DNA of 64,000 nt from Polaribacter vadi. Lineage in GTDB: Bacteria; Bacteroidota; Bacteroidia; Flavobacteriales; Flavobacteriaceae. Below are positions 37,141-43,870 of the stretch, one piece after another. The DNA is taken from contig NZ_JAHKQL010000004.1 of NCBI RefSeq assembly GCF_018861005.1, forward strand, positions 243,459 to 307,458, in the 5' to 3' direction. Within the stretch, counting starts at the first letter, position 1. Every line of letters begins with the position of its first letter. Made by a program: the position numbers and the translations under genes. Below the pieces are notes generated by a model that did not search any database, had not been told where the DNA came from, and was given only the letters and a program-made list of their open reading frames with translations.

Positions 37141-40100
37141 ATGACAATAGATAGCTATATTGACAACCTCAACCAACGTTATACTTTAGGCAATGCCACA
37201 GAACACACCTTTAGAGGAGACTTACAACAACTTCTAGAAACGCTTTTACCAGAAGTAAGAGCCACCAACGAACCAAAACGACAAAAATGTGGCGCACCAG
37301 ATTATATACTTACTAAAAAAGATATTCCTATTGGTTTTATTGAAGCCAAAGACATAGGCGACAAAGATTTAGAGGGTAAAAAGAGAACAGGAAACAAAGA
37401 ACAGTTTACCAGATATAAAGCCAGTTTAACCAATCTTATTTTTACTGATTATATCGATTTTCACATCTATCAAGATGGCGAATTTATTACCAAAATAGCT
37501 ATTGCAGAGGTTGTAGAAAATCAAATAAAACCACTACCCCAAAACTTTGCAACGTTTACCAATTTAATTAAAGATTTTGCCACCCATATAGGGCAAACCA
37601 TAAAGAGTTCTAAACGTTTGGCAGAAATGATGGCAGGTAAAGCTCGTTTATTATCAGACGTTATAGAAAAGGCTTTAAATAGTGATGTAGAAAACCTAGA
37701 GAATAGTACACTTAGAGAGCAAATGATGGCTTTTAAAGAGATATTAATTCACGATATAACTCCCAAAGGTTTTGCAGATGTTTACGCTCAAACCATAGCT
37801 TATGGCTTATTTGCAGCACGTTTGCACGACCCTACTTTAGATACATTTACCAGACAAGAGGCATCAGAATTAATACCAAAATCGAACCCTTTTTTAAGAA
37901 AGTTATTTGGTTACATAGCAGGTGCAGACATAGACGACCGTATAAAATGGATAGTAGACAATTTAGCAGAAATCTTTTTGGCTTGTAATGTAGAAGACAT
38001 TTTAAAAAACTACGGGAAATCTACAAAGATGGAAGACCCTATCATTCATTTTTACGAAACCTTTTTAGCAGAATACGACCCCAAACTTAGAAAAGCCAGA
38101 GGAGTATGGTACACCCCTGCTCCAGTTGTTAATTTTATTGTTAGAGCGGTTGACGATATTTTAAAAACCGAGTTTGGTTTACCACAGGGTTTGGCAGATA
38201 GCTCTAAAACCAAAGTAAGAGTAAAAACAGATATACCTAATAAGAATTTTAAAAGCGGATATAAAGAGGTTGACAAAGAATTTCATAAAGTACAAATACT
38301 AGACCCAGCCACAGGCACAGGAACGTTTTTAGCAGAGGTTATAAAGCACGTACATAAAAAATTTAAAGGACAAGAGGGTATTTGGAGCAGTTATGCAGAA
38401 AACAACTTGCTACCTCGTTTAAACGGTTTTGAGTTGTTAATGGCATCTTATGCAATGGCACACTTACAAATAGATTTACTATTAAAAGAAACAGGCTTTA
38501 AAGCCACCAGAAACCAACGTACAAAAATATATTTAACCAATAGCTTAGAAGAGTACCACCCAGACACAGGCACACTATTTGCCAATTGGTTAAGTAGTGA
38601 AGCAAACGAGGCAAACCATATTAAAAGAGATACACCAGTTATGTGTATTATTGGAAACCCTCCTTATGCAGTTAGCAGTACAAATAAAGGCGACTGGATA
38701 CAAAATCTTTTAGTTGATTATAAGAAAAACCTCAATGAACGTAAAATAAATTTAGACGACGATTACATTAAATTTATACGTTATGGACAACATTATATAG
38801 AGAAAAACGGAACTGGAATTTTAGCCTATATTTCTAATAATAGTTTTATTGATGGTATAACGCATAGGCAAATGCGTAAAAACATTTTAGAAACTTTTGA
38901 TAAGGTTTATATTTTAGATTTACACGGAAACGCAAAGAAAAAAGAAACTGCACCAGATGGAAGTGCAGACCAAAATGTATTTGATATTATGCAAGGAGTT
39001 TCTATAAACATCTTTGTAAAAACTGGTATAAAAAAGAAGAAAGAACTAGGACAAATTTTTCATTCTGAATTATTTGGTAAGAGAAATTCTAAATATGAAG
39101 ATTTAAACAACTTAAAACCTAAAACGATTAAATGGGAAAAACTAGAAAATAAAAAGCCTTACTACTTTTTTGTACCTAAAGATTTTGAAGCAGAAGAAAA
39201 ATACAATAAAGGACTGAAAGTTAATTATTTACTTAACCTAAATTCAAATGGAGTCGAAACCAAATGCGACGCTTTAGCTATCCAATTTCAAGAAAAGCAA
39301 TTACAAAACATTATAAGTGATTTTCAAAATGAAACTGTAGAAAACTTAAAAGCAACTTATCCAGAAAAAAAAGATTCTAGTGGATGGACTTTTTTTAAGG
39401 CAAAAGAAAGTATTTTAAAAGATACATTTCAAAAGACTAAAATAAACTATCGCCCTTTTGATGTAAGAGAAACAATTATAACAAAGAAATCTGGAGGTTT
39501 TATTGGACGTTCAAGATTTGAAGTTATGCAACATTTATTACAACCAAATATTGGTTTAATAATACCTAGACAAACAACTCAAACATACAGGCATAATTTT
39601 ATAACAAATAAAATAATCGAAGGAAATTTTACAGCAAGTGCAAAACTATTTGGAACAGGTTGCGTTTTTCCTTTATACCTTTACCCAGAAAAAACCAACC
39701 AACAAACCACAGAAGACACCCCAGAAAGAATACCAAACCTCAACTTAGAGATAGTAAAAGAGATTAGTAAAAAATTAGAATTAACCTTTACTAATGAGAA
39801 AGAGCAAACCTCAAACACCTTTGCTCCTATTGACATTTTAGATTATATCTATGCAGTATTGCACAGCCCTAGTTATAGAGAAAAATACAAAGAATTTTTA
39901 AAAATAGATTTTCCTAGAGTGCCATACCCAAAAGAACAAACTACTTTTTGGCAGTTGGTAAAATTAGGCAAAGAAATTAGAGAAGTCCATTTACTAGAAA
40001 GTGAAACCGTAGAAAATTACATAACCAGTTACCCAGAAACTGGAGACAATATAATTACTAGAAAATTAACCAAAACCGATATTGGTTACGAGCCTATTTC

Positions 40101-40329
40101 AGATACTTTAGGCAAAGTTTGGATAAATGATAATCAATATTTTAACAACGTGCCTTTAGTGGCTTGGGAGTTCTATATTGGAGGGTATCAACCTGCACAA
40201 AAATGGTTAAAAGATAGAAAAGGCAGAGAGTTAACTTTTGAAGACATTTTACACTATCAAAAAATAATTGTTGCCCTATCAGAAACAAATAGAATAATGC
40301 AAGAAATTGATAGTATTGAAATTGAGTAA
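37141..40329 (+). CDS. single-polypeptide restriction endonuclease / N6-adenine methyltransferase (type IIG/ISP-like)
   Basis: This 1062-residue protein joins cleavage, methylation and recognition. The N-terminal nuclease motif is Asp54 with Glu68-Ala-Lys70 (PD...IEAK), a PD-(D/E)XK site. A helical spacer follows, then YTPAPVV (324-330), the cofactor motif DPATGTGTF (388-396) and the catalytic NPPY (506-509) of adenine N6-methylases. The C-terminal half is presumably the target-recognition domain. No helicase motif is visible, which argues against type I, III or full ISP enzymes and for a type IIG layout. It is followed three bases later by an unknown gene in the same operon. Confidence 0.88.
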   Translation: MTIDSYIDNLNQRYTLGNATEHTFRGDLQQLLETLLPEVRATNEPKRQKCGAPDYILTKKDIPIGFIEAKDIGDKDLEGKKRTGNKEQFTRYKASLTNLIFTDYIDFHIYQDGEFITKIAIAEVVENQIKPLPQNFATFTNLIKDFATHIGQTIKSSKRLAEMMAGKARLLSDVIEKALNSDVENLENSTLREQMMAFKEILIHDITPKGFADVYAQTIAYGLFAARLHDPTLDTFTRQEASELIPKSNPFLRKLFGYIAGADIDDRIKWIVDNLAEIFLACNVEDILKNYGKSTKMEDPIIHFYETFLAEYDPKLRKARGVWYTPAPVVNFIVRAVDDILKTEFGLPQGLADSSKTKVRVKTDIPNKNFKSGYKEVDKEFHKVQILDPATGTGTFLAEVIKHVHKKFKGQEGIWSSYAENNLLPRLNGFELLMASYAMAHLQIDLLLKETGFKATRNQRTKIYLTNSLEEYHPDTGTLFANWLSSEANEANHIKRDTPVMCIIGNPPYAVSSTNKGDWIQNLLVDYKKNLNERKINLDDDYIKFIRYGQHYIEKNGTGILAYISNNSFIDGITHRQMRKNILETFDKVYILDLHGNAKKKETAPDGSADQNVFDIMQGVSINIFVKTGIKKKKELGQIFHSELFGKRNSKYEDLNNLKPKTIKWEKLENKKPYYFFVPKDFEAEEKYNKGLKVNYLLNLNSNGVETKCDALAIQFQEKQLQNIISDFQNETVENLKATYPEKKDSSGWTFFKAKESILKDTFQKTKINYRPFDVRETIITKKSGGFIGRSRFEVMQHLLQPNIGLIIPRQTTQTYRHNFITNKIIEGNFTASAKLFGTGCVFPLYLYPEKTNQQTTEDTPERIPNLNLEIVKEISKKLELTFTNEKEQTSNTFAPIDILDYIYAVLHSPSYREKYKEFLKIDFPRVPYPKEQTTFWQLVKLGKEIREVHLLESETVENYITSYPETGDNIITRKLTKTDIGYEPISDTLGKVWINDNQYFNNVPLVAWEFYIGGYQPAQKWLKDRKGRELTFEDILHYQKIIVALSETNRIMQEIDSIEIE

Positions 40330-40331
40330 TT

Positions 40332-41240
40332 ATGAAACAAACTATCAAAAGTTTATATGAAGACATAAATATTCACGCAATACCAGACAATATAAAAGAA
40401 TATTTCTACCAACTAACTTTTTTAAATAGGGAGCTTTGCGAAATAAAACCTTTTAGCTCTTCTCATTCTTATGATAATATCGAGTTTTATTTATTAGAGA
40501 GAAACCATATAGAACTTAAACGATATTTAAAGCAAAAAAAGATAATTGACGAAACCAATACCATACTTGATATTGAAACCATTGCACCTTATTTGGTTGA
40601 ATATGGAAAAGGGTTTCATAAAGGATATTCAGAATATGAATCAACTTTAAAAACCGATAAATCACTATTTACTATTAGCAACAAAGAAACTGCTTATCAG
40701 ATATTTTCTAAAATCCATTCATTTACTCCAGAGCATAATCGTGGTCAACTTCCATCACTTTACATAGCCAATATGGACGAAATGCTTGACTTTGAAAATG
40801 ATTATAAAGGCAAAGTACTTTTTACAGCCACTTTAAAAGATTATTTTTTTTTGGGCAAAGATGGTGGAGAGTTTTATAGAGCTTGGCAAATCATACTACA
40901 AAACCCTACAATTTTTGAAGATATTTTCAACAAACACTTTCAGAAATCAGAACCAAAAGAAGAGAAACAAATAGAAATCCCAGATTTATCAATAAAAGAT
41001 ATACCTAAATTTAATCTATTACAACGGTTTTACCTTTTTAAACTACTAGGCGTAGAAACTTCCATACACCAACTAAAAACAGACATTCAAGGTTCAAAAT
41101 ATAAGGTATTAGCATCTATAATGGGTATTAGTCCAGATAATGCCAAAAAGCTAATTGGCAACTCTTATAAGAAAGGTATTACAGAAAAAGACAAAGCAGA
41201 AGTAAAAGACTTTTTATATCGAAATAAAATAGAATTATAA
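40332..41240 (+). CDS. unknown protein co-transcribed with the restriction-modification enzyme
   Basis: This is a 302-residue soluble protein with no recognised domain. The N-terminal 200 residues are mixed helical with many aromatic residues. The C-terminal 75 residues (LLQRFYLFKLLGVETSIHQL, then YKVLASIMGISPDNAKKLI) look like a compact helical module similar in style to C-terminal regions of proteins on Bacteroidetes mobile elements, possibly a small HTH. It starts two bases after the RM stop and ends at a terminator, so it is probably a functional partner or regulator. Function is not known. Confidence 0.7.
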   Translation: MKQTIKSLYEDINIHAIPDNIKEYFYQLTFLNRELCEIKPFSSSHSYDNIEFYLLERNHIELKRYLKQKKIIDETNTILDIETIAPYLVEYGKGFHKGYSEYESTLKTDKSLFTISNKETAYQIFSKIHSFTPEHNRGQLPSLYIANMDEMLDFENDYKGKVLFTATLKDYFFLGKDGGEFYRAWQIILQNPTIFEDIFNKHFQKSEPKEEKQIEIPDLSIKDIPKFNLLQRFYLFKLLGVETSIHQLKTDIQGSKYKVLASIMGISPDNAKKLIGNSYKKGITEKDKAEVKDFLYRNKIEL

Positions 41241-41241
41241 C

Positions 41242-41271
41242 AAAGGGGTCAAAATTATACGACCCCTTTTT
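41242..41271 (+). terminator. terminator of the restriction-modification operon
   Basis: AAAGGGGTC pairs with GACCCCTTT around a ten-base loop and is followed by a T-run. It separates the RM operon from the HTH-rep unit. Confidence 0.85.
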
Positions 41272-41285
41272 AGACCCTCACATTA

Positions 41286-41317
41286 TTTGTATCAAACAAT
41301 AAAAAATACGTTTGATA
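41286..41317 (+). promoter_or_regulatory. promoter and embedded operator of the HTH gene
   Basis: TTTG (41286-41289), a 17-base spacer and TACGTTTG (41307-41314) match the Bacteroidetes promoter exactly. A perfect inverted repeat TATCAAAC (41290-41297) / GTTTGATA (41310-41317) lies across it, covering the -7 box. The ATG begins two bases after the -7 box, so transcripts would have almost no leader or the true start lies elsewhere. Confidence 0.65.
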
Positions 41318-41577
41318 TGAAATTAATACAAGTAACACCAGAAGAGTTAACAACATTAGTAAATGACATTTTTGATAGTAAGTTTGAAATACTCTTAAAT
41401 CATTTACAACCCACCACCAAAACAGAATATTTAAGCAAAAAAGAAACCAGTAAACTTTTAGGAGTTTCAATTGGTACTTTAGACAATTGGAGCAAAAGCG
41501 GAATTTTAGAACCTCTTTACATTGGCAATAGAGTTTTATACACCAGACAAGCTATTGACAAAAAATTAAGTCAATAA
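41317..41577 (+). CDS. helix-turn-helix (excisionase/MerR-like) DNA-binding protein
   Basis: The protein has about 86 residues. The C-terminal part, TEYLSKKETSKLLGVSIGTL, then DNWSKSGILEPLYIGNRVLY, is a classical HTH_17 excisionase-like winged helix. The N-terminal 30 residues are helical. Such proteins bend att DNA for excision or regulate the neighbouring genes. I start at the ATG at 41317; an upstream TTG would add ten residues overlapping the promoter. Its stop overlaps the start of the next gene. Confidence 0.88.
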   Translation: MKLIQVTPEELTTLVNDIFDSKFEILLNHLQPTTKTEYLSKKETSKLLGVSIGTLDNWSKSGILEPLYIGNRVLYTRQAIDKKLSQ

Positions 41578-42428
41578 TGCCAGTTGACTTTATAAAAGCC
41601 AGATTGTTAAATGTTGATATACCTAAATTAATTAGTGATAAACGTTTCAAACAAAAGTCTGAAACATACATAGACAAAGACGAGGGCGAATGTTCTAAAT
41701 TGATACTAGAGTATAAAAATTTAACAATTACCATCATTAAAAATAAGATTGTCATTTTAACTGGTAGTATCCATTATTTCTATAATGACGGCATACACAA
41801 TTACAACAATTTTACATTTACCAATTTAATAAATACACTAGATGAGGTTGCCAATTTATTAGAGATAGAATTGTATCACTTTAGATTACAAAATATAGAG
41901 TTTGGGGTCAATTTAAAGCTACCTTATAACGTTACTAACATAACCAACAACTTACTTACCCATAACCAAAAAGAGTTCTTAAAACCCTATAATTTTGATT
42001 ATAAAGTTACCAAACATCAACGCTATTGGGTTAAAGTTTACAACAAAGGCAAACATTTTAATAGACCAGACAATATCTTAAGAGTAGAGCTGAAATATAA
42101 AAAAATGATAGACTTAAATAAAATAGGTTTACATACTCTAAAAGACCTACAAAATAAAGACCTCCACCATCAACTTTTAGCCATTCTTTTAGAACAATGG
42201 AGCAAAGTACTACTCTATGATTTTACAATTAATAAAAGCCAATTAAGACCACTTTATAAAAGCAAATCTTTAGAATATCAAAATCAAAACTTTTGGTTAA
42301 ACTTAACCAGTCAAGAAAGAAATAGACAAAAGAAATCACTACAAACTTTGTCTTTAGAATATGGAGCAAACACCCACCACCAAATAAGCAATTTAATAGA
42401 GAATCAATACAAATCATTAATGATTTAA
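41577..42428 (+). CDS. replication-protein-like (phage gene II/X family-like) protein
   Basis: This is a 283-residue soluble protein. Central features recall the phage/plasmid gpII/X replication family: ILTGSIHYFYNDGIHNYNNF (compare the family's GSLHK...N...F pattern), a duplicated beta region, and ILRVELKYKKMIDLNKIGLH followed by LKDL. That family nicks DNA to start rolling-circle replication. A clear HUH metal motif is not obvious, so this is a similarity-of-pattern call. Coupled to the HTH gene by overlapping codons. It could replicate the excised island or act as its nicking protein. Confidence 0.55.
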   Translation: MPVDFIKARLLNVDIPKLISDKRFKQKSETYIDKDEGECSKLILEYKNLTITIIKNKIVILTGSIHYFYNDGIHNYNNFTFTNLINTLDEVANLLEIELYHFRLQNIEFGVNLKLPYNVTNITNNLLTHNQKEFLKPYNFDYKVTKHQRYWVKVYNKGKHFNRPDNILRVELKYKKMIDLNKIGLHTLKDLQNKDLHHQLLAILLEQWSKVLLYDFTINKSQLRPLYKSKSLEYQNQNFWLNLTSQERNRQKKSLQTLSLEYGANTHHQISNLIENQYKSLMI

Positions 42429-42732
42429 AATGTATATAAATTAACTACTTATTATATTGGTTAAAACATATACAATTCTATAATTACCCCTATTCTCTAT
42501 TAACCCCTTTTTACCGTTATAAAAACACTTCTATATTTTAAAAATCAGATTTGTTTTAGAAACGCTAAAAAGAAAACTAAACTTTGAAAAAAACTTGATT
42601 AATCAAATCAGTTTAATTCAGTTAACTAAAAATCGACTGCAATAATAGATAGAATTAAAAATTAATTTTTATTAATTAATTAAATACAGAAAAAAGGAGA
42701 TTTTAGAGGCTAAAATGTAAGTTTTTAAACTA
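42429..42732. other. AT-rich non-coding end of the island, possible origin region
   Basis: About 300 bases follow the rep-like gene without a gene. The stretch is very AT-rich and contains the palindrome TTGATTAATCAA at 42597-42608 and AGTTAACT shortly after. Placement behind a rep-like gene and before the right-end boxes makes it a candidate for a nick site or origin; no sequence evidence proves this. Confidence 0.3.
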
Positions 42733-42758
42733 ATGTTGCCATTTATGTTGCCACTCTT
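42733..42758 (+). repeat. tandem TGTTGCCA(C/T) boxes, right end of island
   Basis: This is the second copy of the 26-base tandem-box unit found at 35713, differing by one base and in the same orientation. It lies 54 bases inside the right att site (112 bases on the left side). Confidence 0.75.
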
Positions 42759-42765
42759 AAAAACA

Positions 42766-42808
42766 AAAAGTCCTTAACTCTCTATTTATTAGATTGTTAA
42801 GGACTTTT
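42766..42808 (-). terminator. island-borne terminator now serving tRNA-Asp
   Basis: AAAAGTCCTTAA pairs with TTAAGGACTTTT around a loop of about 19 bases, with a T-rich tail on the minus strand. It lies just inside the island, immediately downstream of the tRNA-Asp 3' end. Confidence 0.75.
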
Positions 42809-42811
42809 AAA

Positions 42812-42828
42812 GCGGTCTGGACGGGACT
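42812..42828. other. right attachment site (within tRNA-Asp 3' end)
   Basis: GCGGTCTGGACGGGACT is identical to the left att copy at 35585. It restores the T-arm and acceptor end of the tRNA, so the tRNA remains functional after insertion. Confidence 0.9.
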
Positions 42829-42886
42829 CGAACCCGCGACCCCCTGCGTGACAGGCAGGTATTCTAACCAGCTGAACTACCAGACC
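42813..42886 (-). tRNA. tRNA-Asp (anticodon GTC)
   Basis: This is a 74-base cloverleaf without encoded CCA. The acceptor stem is GGTCTGG paired with CCAGACC, the D arm contains AGCTGGTTAGA, the anticodon loop TGTCACG carries GTC, and the T arm is GCGGGTTCGAGTCCCGT. The discriminator base is G, as expected for tRNA-Asp. Its 3' end is the insertion target of the adjacent island. Confidence 0.97.
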
Positions 42887-42949
42887 GTTGCTTTTAGCGG
42901 TTGCAAATATAACACAGTTTTTTAGATCTGCAAACATAAAATGAAAAAA

Positions 42950-43870
42950 TTATTTATTTTTTTTTCTTTGTAGTAAATAAGTTGTTAAAACATCATTGTA
43001 ACCTTTGTTAATATCTAAAGGAACATAATCAATTTTATATTGTAAACACTTATTTTTCAAATCTTTGAAATACAATTGAGCTAATTCTTTATATTTTCCT
43101 TGTACATTCTCTGCAAAAACATTTATTTCTGCTCCAGTTTCTACATCTACAAATTTCTTTGGTGAATTATCAAAATTAAATCCAATTTCTGTTTTTTCAT
43201 CGTAAGTATGAAACAAAACTACTTCGTGTTTATTATATTTTAAATGCCTTAATGCATCAAAAAGTGCTTCATCTTCTTTAGAAGTCTGAAACATATCAGT
43301 AAAAAGAAAAATTAAAGATCTTCTGTGAATTTTTTCTGCAATCTCATGTAAATATTTATAGGTTTCTGTATTTGATTTAGAACTTGAAACTAACAATTGC
43401 TCTAATTGATTCAATAACATTTTTCTATGACGCTCACTTCCTTTTTCTGGTGCGTAATATTCGTATTTATCAGAATAAATACTTAAACCCACTGCATCTC
43501 TTTGTCTTTTTAGAATTTCCATTAAAGAAGCTGCAGCAATTGCTGAAAAACCTACTTTATTTAGTTGATTAACTGTCTGCTTTTTTATAATTGGATAATG
43601 CATAGAAGCAGAATTATCAATAATAATATGGCATCTTAAATTGGTTTCCTCTTCGTATTTTTTGGTGTAGAGCTTTTCTGTTTTCGCAAATAATTTCCAA
43701 TCTATATGTCGTGTACTCTCACCTTTATTGTATAATTTATGCTCAGAAAACTCTACAGAAAATCCATGAAACGGACTTTTATGAATTCCAGTAATAAAAC
43801 CTTCTACTACTTGTTTTGCTAACAAGTCTAGATTTTTAATTTCTGATGATTTTACTTCAGAGAGCTTCAT
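42950..43870 (-). CDS. DUF58 (vWA-like) domain protein
   Basis: The protein has 306 residues. The opening region with FHGFSVEFSEHKLYNKGESTRHIDWKLFAKTEKLYTKKYEEE is the conserved DUF58 block, followed by a von Willebrand A-like fold with a MIDAS-type DNSASM sequence (about 87-92). Such proteins commonly work with MoxR AAA ATPases in envelope or complex assembly; no MoxR gene is in this window. Its start overlaps the stop of the aminopeptidase gene (ATGA), so the pair is co-translated. Confidence 0.9.
   Translation of the reverse strand: MKLSEVKSSEIKNLDLLAKQVVEGFITGIHKSPFHGFSVEFSEHKLYNKGESTRHIDWKLFAKTEKLYTKKYEEETNLRCHIIIDNSASMHYPIIKKQTVNQLNKVGFSAIAAASLMEILKRQRDAVGLSIYSDKYEYYAPEKGSERHRKMLLNQLEQLLVSSSKSNTETYKYLHEIAEKIHRRSLIFLFTDMFQTSKEDEALFDALRHLKYNKHEVVLFHTYDEKTEIGFNFDNSPKKFVDVETGAEINVFAENVQGKYKELAQLYFKDLKNKCLQYKIDYVPLDINKGYNDVLTTYLLQRKKNK

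Larger units (their letters stand above)
35585..42828 (+). mobile_element. tRNA-Asp-integrated island (7.2 kb) with restriction-modification cargo
   Basis: The island is bounded by 17-base direct repeats of the tRNA-Asp 3' end, with the tRNA gene itself kept intact at the right end. All five genes are on the plus strand, against the minus-strand trend of both flanks. They are a tyrosine integrase, a single-chain restriction-modification enzyme, an unknown gene, an HTH/excisionase-like gene and a replication-protein-like gene. Near-identical 26-base tandem TGTTGCCAC boxes lie inside both ends. No relaxase, structural phage gene or conjugation gene is seen, so it probably moves with help. Element boundaries are secure; class is inferred. 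Confidence 0.9.

Noticed and set aside
35585..42828. Interpretation of the island as a prophage or conjugative element
   Set aside because: No capsid, terminase, relaxase or type IV secretion gene is present in the 7.2 kb.
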